The notes under the pieces: model-generated
What the model was told of the DNA's origin: nothing
The model's database searches: none
Seen by the model: only the letters and a program-made list of their open reading frames with translations
Assembly (NCBI GenBank): GCA_022823865.1
Contig: JAJEHF010000190.1
Span: 1-39,294 of the forward strand
Direction: 5' to 3'
DNA: 39,294 nt
Source: Bryobacterales bacterium
GTDB lineage: Bacteria; Acidobacteriota; Terriglobia; Bryobacterales; UBA6623
Position numbers and translations under genes: made by a program
In this document: positions 37,301-39,294 of the stretch, one piece after another
Layout of the letters: each line of letters opens with the position of its first letter
Numbering within the stretch: position 1 is the stretch's first letter

Positions 37301-39294
37301 ACTCTCTGATGGCGGTGGAACTGAGGAACCGCTTGAACCGGGCTATTGGCGGGGAGCACAAGGTCTCGAACACCGAGGTCTTTGACTACCCCGACATAGA
37401 AAGCCTAGCCGGGCATCTGGCGAAGGCGTTGGGAGGCCTCGAGACGGCCGAGATTGAGCGCCAGCGACCGATCCGATCGGCAGTCCGCGAGGATGCGATC
37501 GCGATCGTGGGGATGGCGTGCCGATTCCCGGGGGCCCAAGACTTGCCGGCATTCTGGCGGCAGCTGGACGAGGCCGGCTGCGCGGTGACAGCGGGGCGTC
37601 TGGGTTCGTTGGTGGGACCGACGGAGGAAGACTTCGAGGGAGACCTGCGCGAAAAGGACGCTCGTCGCTGGGGTGCGTTCGTGGACGGGATCGACGAATT
37701 CGATGCGGAGTTCTTTCGCATCGCTCCGGTCGAGGCGGACTTCCTGGACCCGCAGCAGCGCATGTTGCTGGAGACCAGTTGGCTGGCATTGGAGGAGGCA
37801 GGGATTGCCCCGGGCCAGCTCAAGGGCGGTCGATCAGGGGTATACGTTGGCATTTCGAGCAACGACTACTCGCAGGTGATCGACCGCGCGGGACGGCAGA
37901 CCGACAACCTTCACGTTGCAACCGGCACCTCGGCTAGCACCGCGATCGGGCGGGTGGCCTTCACGCTGGGGCTGGAAGGGCCGGCGATGGCCGTGGACAC
38001 GGCCTGCTCATCGTCATTGGTGGCGGTCCATCAGGCAGCTATGGCCCTCGAGCGAGGCGAGGCGGATCTGGCGCTCGCCGGCGGCGTGAACGCCATCCTA
38101 ACGCCGGTGGTCGGCGAGCTGCTGGCCAAGGGAGGTGCGCTGGCGGTGGACGGTCTGTGCAAGACCTTCGATGCGGCGGCGGACGGATACGTGCGGGGCG
38201 AGGGCTGCGGAGTCGTGGTGCTCAAGCGCCTGCGCGAGGCGCAAGCGGACGGGGACCGGATCTGGGCGGTGATCCGCGGGTCGGCCGTGAACCAGGACGG
38301 CGCGAGCGCGGGCCTGACCGTGCCTAACGGGCTCGCGCAGGAGCGGGTGATCGGGGAGGCGCTGACGCGGGCGGGCCTGCAGCCGGCGGATGTGGACTAC
38401 CTAGAGGCGCACGGAACGGGGACCGAGCTGGGGGATCCGATCGAGGTGCAGGCCGCGGCTGCGGCCTACGGGCCGGGCCGGGAGCCAGACCGGCCGCTAT
38501 TGATCGGATCGGTGAAGACAAACATCGGCCACCTGGAGGCGGCGGCGGGGATCGCAGGCCTGATCAAGGTCGTGCTCTCGATGGAGCGTGGCACGCTGCC
38601 CAGGCACCTGCATTTCCGGAAGCCGAACCCGCGCATCGATTGGGCGAGCCTGCCGGTCGAGGTCACGGCCGAGGCCGGGCCGTGGCCGGAGAGGCCGGGC
38701 CGGCCGGTACGGGCGGCGGTGAGTTCCTTCGGAATCTCGGGAACCAACGCACACGTGGTCTTGGAGGCCCCCGCGGCGGAGGGAGCCGGACGGAGGCTTG
38801 CGGTGGAGGCCGTGCCGGGAGCGCGCGACGGCGAGGCACCCTTCGAGCCGCGCGGGCGGCGGCTGCTGCCGCTGTCGGGGAGGTCGGCTCAAGCGGTGCG
38901 CGAGTTGGCGGGCCGCTACCTGGCGTGGCTGGGCAGCCGGCCCGCGGAGCTGGCCGGCGGACAAGAGGAGTCGAGCGCGCTGCTGGCGAACATGGCTTGG
39001 ACGGCAGCGGCTGGGCGCACCCATTTCCGGTACCGGGCGGGATTGGTGCACGGCGACTTGGAAGAGCTGCGGGCGGGATTGGAAGCATTGGTCGAGGAGC
39101 GCGAGATCGCGCGGGCCGACAGGGCGCCGAAGGTGGGCTTCGTGTTCACGGGACAAGGCAGCCAGTGGGCCGGGATGGGGCGCTTGCTGTACGAGCGGGA
39201 GCCGGTGGCGCGGGCGGTGCTGGAGCGCTGCGAGCGGGAGATGCGCGAGCTGCGGGGAGCGTCCCTGCTGGAGGTGATGTTCGGGCAGCCGGGC
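16366..39294 (+). CDS. Multimodular type I polyketide synthase with cMT-containing highly reducing modules (3' end outside window)
   Basis: One uninterrupted frame of 7,643 codons runs off the window. Order: KS1-AT1-DH1-KR1-ACP1, KS2-AT2-DH2-cMT2-ER2-KR2-ACP2, KS3-AT3-DH3-cMT3-ER3-KR3-ACP3, KS4-AT4... The KS signatures (IAI(I/V)GMACRFP, VDT(S/A)[23 protein letters not shown]) recur four times in the same frame (16444, 22171, 29842, 37498), which proves continuity. It starts directly with a KS and has no loading domain or docking helix that I recognise. All ATs are integrated (cis-AT), with GHSVGE and HAFH/HGFH motifs pointing to malonyl-CoA. It is a cytosolic megaenzyme building a polyketide or methyl-branched fatty chain. 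Several catalytic residues are replaced in modules 1 and 3 (see module entries). The product is not known to me. Confidence 0.97.
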   Translation, partial: MTSGPRSGRNSAKESSRDTEARVSGQSIAIIGMACRFPAGPSLSDFWNLLEKGRDAITFGRPLSRRVSPRTHAGPSVDEDELNNWGAFIDDIDLFDAEFFRISPVEAQLLDPQQRLLLETSWQALEDAGIDSALLRGSSTSVHVGTFSNDYRELIAASRGDVASLYMATGTSDSTAIGRVAYTLGLEGPAMAVDTSCSSSLVAVHQAVVGLQTGEADLALAGGVNAILSPLLTRAFRDAGMLADDGRCKTFDAEADGYVRGEGCGIVVLKRLSDAQADGDRIWAVIRGSAVNQDGATPGLTAPSGAAQQRVIELALARAGVKPADVDYLEAHGTGTQLGDPTEVRSAAAVYGRGRSMDCPLLIGSVKTNIGHLEAAAGIAGLIKVVLAMERGMIPPHLNLDNPNPSLNWAELPVRVTTTATRWPSSRARAYLAGVSSFGFSGTNAHVVLEGRPNGRDDDPCPVRGSARLVPVSLPHQLVSAESRAELLKPRTVRLLPLSGASNGAVRDLASRYLAWLSERERALVSAPGDAEDDGQGTAASLLADMAWTAGVARTHSSHRAAVTFGGTADLRDQLRQIVASRTAVSARAASRVAFLFPGQGSQWAGMGRQVYETEPVARAVLDRCDQLIRAERGASLLDVMFGLADTAGYLDNTAWTQPALYALECALAALWESVGVRPSAVVGHSVGELAAAQVAGVFGLEEGLRFAAVRGELMASLPTEGPGAGSMLAVFAAKSRVQSAVAAVNDQTADAGLGIAADNGTHTVVSGPAVQVEEISRRLARDGVRVQRLNVSHGFHSALMDPILDDLEAAVEAASIGPPRLTLVSNLWGRAVRPEDRLDGAYWRSHARETVAFADGLTALAETGVDVFVEVGAKSVLRPLVESTWPASAATPDPVAGGESAAPGHPPFVESCESEQPDGEGASPRSAEAFANAVAQAFESGVGVSFAGLYAGESRRKISIPSYPFQRRRHWIEMPARPRTQASGPLGQRRESASGEITFEADVTGADPDWLLPCTVFGHPVVPAGVLASAAATAAGRTGHRGQVTIDDFRIHSWLPIPGEGAAGDSGTVGRTLQIVVGPAKGSGPKPAGVYGKWRDEEGWTLHADGSVAFSDAAESGAGTDLQAVKEGLSEQDRRDFYRALAEHGVEYAAEACRVEAVWLGPGEAVGEIAAPTSPDAARLTRHSCLLDSCFQVFLAAARGTDDDAASALLPTGWERLWIADPPPNRLLCHVQLRVPPATGAEPSQPAAGGDQDSSARHGPQTSETADLRLYDEQGALVGLVKGLTASPLDRSELQSLAQRVDDLVYEAAWREQPLPGQPRGATEVMERPGTWVLLADGGSSAERVAQALAERNQTVIAVSKLPEDAERIRRAGGAAEVHSMPEDHRAWQSLLDGLPREPALRGVVATAAADSGSQTEESRDRAGESAVAGACAIALIRGLLKSRTIPWAGLWCLTRGARVLHGEEASELAGAALWGLGRSLCLEAPQLQSRMIDLDPDDSIPLAALADELLRPDQEAQIAYRQQRRHALRVVRTGAEAAGVAPSSRPVPRTPSNRLRQPGTYLVCGSVGRAGRAVAELLARFSAGAIALVTRHDPDESTAETIDAFGALGVRLHHESVDLAERDSVESLLQRIDEILPPLAGVVYCTGLQPNSSPKPQETDRFERTVRARVSEAWNLHLGTRGRDLDTFLLLSGLAGVFGGPGQSHRSATAACLELIAGHRQALGLSGQSIGCDLWGDAQDSRPQSAQASATEGPPAFGRLAPEQGLLALERLVERNAAAGWAAPVDWTAFSARAAHLQPVLEEMCPWIPSDPKRGPVVPGALIDRLDSVPDARRETLLVSFVQEQLQSVLGLDAPPDPTAGFSDLGMDSVLAAQLRARLNEACSGVYMPSSTVAFDYPNSVSLARHLGAALGEMRGSAAPEPDPSRQIRPSEGIAIVGMACRFPGGANLREFWKLLELGESAVTRGRPVSNSDAGEGLDGGSRDSDEDAGWGAFLEEIDRFDAEFFRVTPVEARLIDPQQRLLLETSWQAIEDAGINPELLRGSRTGVYMGIFSNDYRDLVVSSEAGGAGFGLHAATGTSDSTAIGRIAFALGFEGPAMAVDTACSSSLVAIHQAVTALQRGEADLALAGGVNAILAPTLTKAFEQGGMLSPAGQCRTFDAAANGYVRGEGCGVLALKRLSEAERDGDRIWGVIRGSAVNQDGASAGLTVPNGPAQERVIGEALSRAGIDPSEVDYLEAHGTGTALGDPIEVQAAAGAYGRGRAHTRPLLLGSVKTNIGHLEAAAGVAGIVKVVLSLQRGLIPPHLNFHEPNPRIDWERLPVRVTSEATGWPATDRPARAGVSSFGFSGTNAHVLVEAYGARDERLLPATGEPILSPGRYRKVTPHLPEAVPELRLPADPLAPRERRLLPLSGRTDRALRDLAGGYLEWLQERSEVLSEKAGESGALLADMSWTAAVGRSHFGHRAGLGYGDLGELRADLEELVAGREIAHSPRRTVVAFAFTGQGSQWAGMGQSLYRSEPVARAVLDRCDEVMRDLRGASLLEVMFGQPGAAGELDDTAWTQPALYALECALAAQWASVGVRPAAVLGHSVGELAAAQVAGVFGLEDGLRFAAARGTLMGSLPVEGAAAGAMLAVFASSQEVAAALAEHDDDSTAAGLSLAAENGTHRVVSGPRKQVQALARRLESAGVRVTPLNTSHAFHSGLMDPVLDGIEEALSAVEIAVPSVALVSNVTGRTVREDERLDGSYWRRQAREPVAFEAGLEALAENGVDLVVEIGPDSVLGPLVEQAWPERSGDKLTSQPAVLPSLRRAASGTNDFSQAVAGAYEAGAAIAFEGLFAGESRRRLSLPGYAFQRERHWVDGPQRRGVRRGHPLLGVRRDMVGGEVTFETEMFVSDPAWLADHRIFGLVVAPGALYGVLAAEAIAAIAKAVSVEVADLQVHRPMILGGGSQAGTASGPGRTVQITVSPSEECAALDLTVHSKTREETSWTLHASARVARSDPDGGPAIDLESLREPLAEARGSEIYRDLAERGIEYGGGFQGLAAVWSGPGEALGEVVLLPETASGDLLTHPAQIDGCMQLALTAARDSEGAGAPIYLPFGWERFWLRGPVPERLLCHVRMRMPDGAGPRRNEASEALVADLQLFDTEGAPLGAVSGLVLRRATRAALLSATEGVEDLLHEVVWRSRPHVRGDRSAEFLAEPDALGGLMGGPGGHLGSGGVPPASRDALRADLERLSRSYALAALESLGWRRESGATVDPSPLRKELRVVADHESLFRRLLRMLAEAGVLDAGAADSRGWVVVAASGEDLPGGLVESPAALGESLLERHSHASHELGLLMRCGEALADVLRGRADPLELLYGDESCREAPLLRAAVKLLVAGLPEGRRLRVLEVGAGTGGATAEVLAALPPDRFDYACTDISAELLAKAEERLTPGFEEIEYRALDIEADPAAQGLEEHGYDLVVAADVLHATRDLQQTLAHCRGLLAPAGQLVVLERLQPQGWLDLTFGLLEGWWRFDDRYREEHALAGAGVWRRALAEAGLDGADVLAEGIGDAVGHGLIVARGPVEVDDVAGLWVLAGEGAELVEELAERLMRRNQSVIVAGSRTADKAAALEGVREAYVDPTRREAWRSLLEDLPDGPPLRGIVYLGAVTGCGEAAATDELAHDTARIDAEALALVQGLLDAAVEPSAGLWFVTRGGQVVNHEQAGLMAGATLWGLGKTVGLEAPQLHPRMVDLDPREPVRSGRLLNELLHADQETHVAHRGAMRQIARLVRGMRAAGMQLPEEPGWRLARDPGGALDGLRVEAAGLAAPGPGEVRVAVAAAGLNFKDVLVAMGIVDADSPLGAEFCGCVVETGPGVRAVAVGDRVAGLATGAFGPEVITREELVAKVPAGLPAAALATVPLTFATAALAFELGALGAGERVLVHAGAGGVGMAAIQLARAAGAKVIATASSGKRAHLRALGVEHVFDSRSTAFGEQIRAVTDGAGVGMVLNSLTGPGFIEASLACLCTGGRFVEIGRRDVWSHEQMEAARPDVDYHLLAVDELASEDPARVGAVLRAVMQRVEAGDLKPLPFTAWPLAEAGAAMEHMRSGLHLGKIVLTLPRLAAGELREDGTYLVTGGLSGLGLLVGDWLADCGARWIVLNGRRDPDREAEAAIAALRERGVEVRVELADVTDTAAVDGMLERIEAEMPPLAGVIHSAGVFADASLANQDWDRFERVSRPKVLGAWHLHRATERLDLDLFLLFSSVAGVLGNAGQANYAAANAFLDQLARHRRSLGLAGQSIAWGAWSGVGEAEERRERIARHLDAAGMGWIVPRRGLRVLDRLVREDVVHSTAVSVDWPRFASHLPGSQRLLGELVAADRASKGEPAPIELTERLKAAPAGEREALLADFLQGEVQAVLRLASPPDVSAGFFDLGMDSLMAVELRNRLNRAFGGQHKTSSTVVFDYPDIASLAQHLAAELAGLGEVTIEPQRSIPAQTREDGIAIVGMACRFPGAPDLSAFWRQLEEARCAVTAGRQDSLAGPTEEDFEGGLNEADARRWSAFVDEIDRFDAEFFHIAPVEAELLDPQQRLLLETSWLALEEAGIDPRRLRGGRSGVYVGICSNDYSELIEGAGRKIAGLHVATGTSASTAIGRVAFTLGLEGPAMAVDTACSSSLVAVHQAAVALERGEANLALAGGVNAILSATSTEVFSKGGMLAADGRCKTFDASADGYVRGEGCGVVVLKRLRDAQADGDRIWAVIRGSAVNQDGASAGLTVPNGPAQERVIGEALERAGLQPAEVDYLEAHGTGTELGDPIEVQAADAAYGPGRKSDRPLLIGSVKTNIGHLEAAAGIAGLIKVVLSMERATIPKHLHFQRPNPRIDWDDLAVQVTAETMPWPQASGRPARAGVSSFGFSGTNAHVVLEAPAPDGAGRGIAVPAPQAVVDPAASFEPRGRRLLPLSGRSPQAVLELAGRYLAWLDSRPAESADGEQDPRELLADMAWTAAVGRTHFRYRAGLVHGDLEELRAGLEGLVADRKIVRAGSAPKVGFVFTGQGSQWAGMGRLLYEREPAAREVLDRCEREMRELRGASLLEVMFGQPGAAGDLDDTAWTQPALYALECALAAQWASVGVQPAVVLGHSVGEIAAAHVAGVFGLEDGLRFAAARGALMGSLPVDGPAAGAMLAVFATAQRVAAALVEHNAGLEGAGLSLAAENGTHRVVSGPQAEVEALAERFEQAGVRVARLNTSHAFHNALMDPALEGIEEALAGLAVEVPSVALVSNVTGRLVREEDRLDGAYWRRQAREPVAFAAGVEALAETGVDVVLEIGPQPVLGPLVESAWPVSSGDQAVSAPAVIATLQRTAGAASGLAQAVAGVYEAGLGLAFEGLFAGENRRRVSLPGYPFQRERFWVGGPTRRGLRQDHALLGARRDLAGGALSFEARMTASDAAWLADHRVFGLEATPGGMFGAMAVEAAALIAGAAGVSVGDFRLHGLIHFDDPSSNAGPGHQGRNVQVFVDNSAGSSAHAIKVYSQGREEDWAFHAEARADRVRAFADPKTTVNLESYAARLPAGSVPDFFDRISDVGIDYGPALRCIEAVWAGPGEALAETARSSDARVSGKWVHPAQLEAVFQLAAALANDGGAGSPGTFIPSGWEQLWLAGPLPERVWCHLRMREADQAASLATAASQAAVADVGLYDEQGAPLGGMRGLVLKRATRATLLSAAEGIDDLLHEVAWRERPWPQAPRSAGFLAEPETLGRLRDSLAESVEAEGTPLETSEALQEDLERLSRSYALAGLEALGWRRESGAIVDPARLRRDLRVVADHGRLFWRLLGMLAEAGVLRASEAGTRDWVVVTGAGEDLPGGLVEEPTALAERLSERHARASHELGLLVRCGEALAEVLRGRANPLDVLEGDEGCGASDLYRESPLLRAASGMLAASVKLLAAGLPEGRRLRVLEIGSGTGSAAAMVLAALPPDRVDYVCTDISAEFLAEAEERLGPEFTGIEYRALDIEADPAAQGLEAHGYDLVVAANVLHATRDLQETLAHCRGLLAPAGQLVVLATLKPQAWLDLTLGMREGWWRSDEGSWNEHSLKDAGAWRQALADAGFSGAEVLEGGVEAAAGHGVIVARGPVEVGEAAGLWVLAGEGAQFVRELAGALAARNQTVIVAGQGTEDKTAPLARVRWAYVDPPRREAWRSLLEGLPGQPPLRGIVHLGALTGHGEAAGTAELKRDTARIGAEALALVQGLLDAVAEPPDGLWFVTRGGQIVECERGGHLAGAMLWGLGKTVALEAPQLQPRMVDLDPREPLQPDRLVDELLHADEETHVAHRGATRQVARLVRGVQPAGVQMPEQPGWRLARDPGGDLDLLGIETAGLAEPGPGEVRVAVVAAGLNFKDVLIATGLVNGDVPLGSEFCGQVTATGPGVSALAVGDRVAGLAGGAFGPEVVTREELVAKTPAGLPAAALATVPAAFVTAALAYELAAVGAGGRVLVHAGAGGVGLAAIQLARAAGLEVIATASAHQRAHLQSLGVEHVFDSRTTAFGEEILAVTEGKGVGMVLNSLTGAGFIEASLLCLGEGGCFVEIGTSDIWSAEDMEAARPDVAYHVLAANDLVRDEPSRVGTVLDTVMQRVEAGELEPLPYSSWPLSEAGTALEHLRSGRHIGKVVLTLPPLAAGGLRKDATYLVTGGLGGIGRLAAGWLADCGARWIVLNGRRKPDLETEAAIAALQGRGVDVRVELADVTDAEALDGMLERIEAAMPPLAGLMHCVGVMADALLANQDWERFERVLEPKVLGAWHLHKATVDRDLDLFVLFSSMAGVLGNAGLANYAAANAFLDQLARHRRSMGLAGQSIAWGAWSGVGEAEERRSRISEQLAEVGLGWIIPQRGLRALGRLVRQDVGNGIVLPVDWPQFVSRLSIKQHLLDELVDSKVAAVRRATAVGLGERLQLASAGERSELLAGFLQGEVQQVLRLSSPPDVTAGFFDLGMDSLMAVELRNRLNRAIGGEHKVSNTEVFDYPDIESLAGHLAKALGGLETAEIERQRPIRSAVREDAIAIVGMACRFPGAQDLPAFWRQLDEAGCAVTAGRLGSLVGPTEEDFEGDLREKDARRWGAFVDGIDEFDAEFFRIAPVEADFLDPQQRMLLETSWLALEEAGIAPGQLKGGRSGVYVGISSNDYSQVIDRAGRQTDNLHVATGTSASTAIGRVAFTLGLEGPAMAVDTACSSSLVAVHQAAMALERGEADLALAGGVNAILTPVVGELLAKGGALAVDGLCKTFDAAADGYVRGEGCGVVVLKRLREAQADGDRIWAVIRGSAVNQDGASAGLTVPNGLAQERVIGEALTRAGLQPADVDYLEAHGTGTELGDPIEVQAAAAAYGPGREPDRPLLIGSVKTNIGHLEAAAGIAGLIKVVLSMERGTLPRHLHFRKPNPRIDWASLPVEVTAEAGPWPERPGRPVRAAVSSFGISGTNAHVVLEAPAAEGAGRRLAVEAVPGARDGEAPFEPRGRRLLPLSGRSAQAVRELAGRYLAWLGSRPAELAGGQEESSALLANMAWTAAAGRTHFRYRAGLVHGDLEELRAGLEALVEEREIARADRAPKVGFVFTGQGSQWAGMGRLLYEREPVARAVLERCEREMRELRGASLLEVMFGQPG
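16444..22104 (+). other. PKS module 1: KS-AT-DH(inactive)-KR(inactive)-ACP
   Basis: KS1 16444-17718 is intact (active Cys codon at 16954). AT1 18142-19026 has [16 protein letters not shown] and SHGFHS (malonyl-like). DH1 ~19312-20230: the HxxxGxxxxP histidine is replaced by Cys (codon 19408, [13 protein letters not shown]), although the second motif LLDSCFQ keeps Asp. KR1 ~20260-21600: the NADPH loop TYLVTGGLG reads TYLVCGSVG, and Lys, Ser, Tyr and Asn are Arg (21376), Gly (21448), Arg (21487) and Ala (21499). ACP1 21868-22104 has DLGMDSV, Ser codon at 21976. There is no cMT or ER. Expected outcome: malonyl extension leaving a beta-ketone. The start of KS1 is visibly less GC-rich than later modules. 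Confidence 0.9.
22171..29779 (+). other. PKS module 2: complete KS-AT-DH-cMT-ER-KR-ACP
   Basis: KS2 22171-23442 (Cys 22684). AT2 23863-~24756 (GHSVGE, SHAFHS: malonyl). DH2 24988-~25857 with His at 25081 in [10 protein letters not shown] and Asp at 25600 in [10 protein letters not shown]. cMT2 ~26050-27030 with the SAM loop [12 protein letters not shown], His 26785 (LHAT) and Glu 26863 (VVLE), spaced 26 residues like the catalytic dyad of fungal cMTs. A pseudo-KR half lies at ~27100-27720. ER2 ~27742-28692 has [12 protein letters not shown] and [17 protein letters not shown]2 28723-~29250 has [18 protein letters not shown] and [11 protein letters not shown]2 29539-29779 has DLGMDSL, Ser 29647. 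Every motif I can check is intact. Prediction: alpha-methylated, fully saturated two-carbon extension. Confidence 0.93.
29842..37437 (+). other. PKS module 3: KS-AT-DH-cMT-ER-KR-ACP with altered cMT and DH residues
   Basis: KS3 29842-31110 (Cys 30349). AT3 31474-~32370 (GHSVGE, SHAFHN: malonyl). DH3 32602-~33480: His present at 32695 ([10 protein letters not shown]), but the Asp of the second motif is Glu (33217, [10 protein letters not shown]). cMT3 ~33660-34690: SAM loop [10 protein letters not shown], His present (34441), but the Glu 26 residues later is Ala (34519, VVLATLKP). Pseudo-KR half ~34740-35360. ER3 35398-36348 ([27 protein letters not shown]). KR3 36379-~36906 ([26 protein letters not shown]). 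ACP3 ~37195-37437 (Ser 37303). The layout equals module 2, but methylation is probably lost and dehydration may be slowed. If DH3 fails, ER3 would have no substrate and a hydroxyl would remain. Confidence 0.9.
31468..31637 (+). repeat. Near-identical AT-start segment, copy in module 3
   Basis: From gcgccgaaggtgggcttcgt onward, about 165 bp match 39124-39294 with only scattered differences (about a dozen). This is far closer than the corresponding segment of module 1 and indicates recent duplication or gene conversion between modules. Confidence 0.8.
37498..39294 (+). other. PKS module 4: KS and start of AT (cut by window edge)
   Basis: KS4 37498-38769 carries VDTACSSS (Cys 38005), EAHGTGT and [10 protein letters not shown] and looks active. 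A linker with the usual post-KS pattern leads to AT4, beginning at ~39130 ([15 protein letters not shown]); only its first ~165 bp are visible, so substrate motifs cannot be read. KS4 and the visible AT4 are closely similar at DNA level to module 3. Confidence 0.93.
39124..39294 (+). repeat. Near-identical AT-start segment, copy in module 4
   Basis: Partner of 31468-31637; the similarity runs to the window edge and probably continues beyond it. Confidence 0.8.

Noticed and set aside
16366..39294. Many long open frames on the minus strand and in other plus frames across the PKS region, some over 350 codons
   Set aside because: They mirror the GC-rich codon pattern of the PKS frame, have Ala/Pro/Arg-biased products and no motifs, and the PKS frame explains the DNA fully.
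1..39294. CRISPR array, tRNA/rRNA genes or replication origin
   Set aside because: No regularly spaced repeats, rRNA signatures, complete tRNA folds or DnaA-box clusters were seen.

Overview
The window is high-GC bacterial DNA with one very large biosynthetic gene and a left half littered with broken mobile and toxin-antitoxin genes. The envelope-type two-component kinase, the secreted protein, the AGCS amino-acid symporter and the insertion elements suggest a Gram-negative-type, complex-lifestyle bacterium (Acidobacteriota, Myxococcota or a related symbiont-rich lineage are possible). No marker gene settles the phylum.

Left part (1-13.9 kb). After the tail of an unrecognised gene there is a secreted hypothetical protein (minus), a frameshifted ISKra4-type transposon remnant carrying a DUF6788 ORF, a response regulator fused to a SpoIIE/PP2C-type phosphatase (plus), and a convergent membrane histidine kinase (minus) that is its likely partner. 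Next comes a divergent PurD-like ATP-grasp protein, bracketed by a ~175-bp imperfect inverted repeat. A complete IS4-family element follows, encoding a DruA-like domain fused to a Tn5-type transposase, with 21-bp terminal inverted repeats. Then comes a sodium:alanine/glycine symporter. A 1.1-kb stretch (12.87-13.94 kb) contains at least three decayed toxin-antitoxin modules. In one, an 8-bp repeat expansion has removed the antitoxin stop codon.

Right part (14.0 kb to the end). A free-standing acyl carrier protein and an alpha/beta hydrolase are followed, across an IS1380-type remnant, by a single open frame of more than 22.9 kb (over 7,643 codons) that leaves the window. It encodes a multimodular type I polyketide synthase: module 1 KS-AT-DH-KR-ACP; module 2 KS-AT-DH-cMT-ER-KR-ACP; module 3 the same layout as module 2; module 4 KS-AT and onward. 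The layout of modules 2 and 3 is that of fungal highly reducing PKSs and, from memory, of the sponge-symbiont 'Sup' PKSs, but here it is arrayed as an assembly line.

Active-site reading predicts a non-uniform programme. Module 1 has lost the DH histidine and all four KR catalytic residues, so it should leave a beta-ketone. Module 2 looks fully competent (alpha-methyl, fully reduced). Module 3 has lost the catalytic Glu of its methyltransferase (Ala) and has Glu for Asp in its DH. All ATs look malonyl-type, so methyl branches would come from S-adenosylmethionine. There is no loading module; the free ACP and hydrolase are the local candidates for priming, release or editing. The product is likely a partly methyl-branched, largely saturated chain, but termination lies outside the window.
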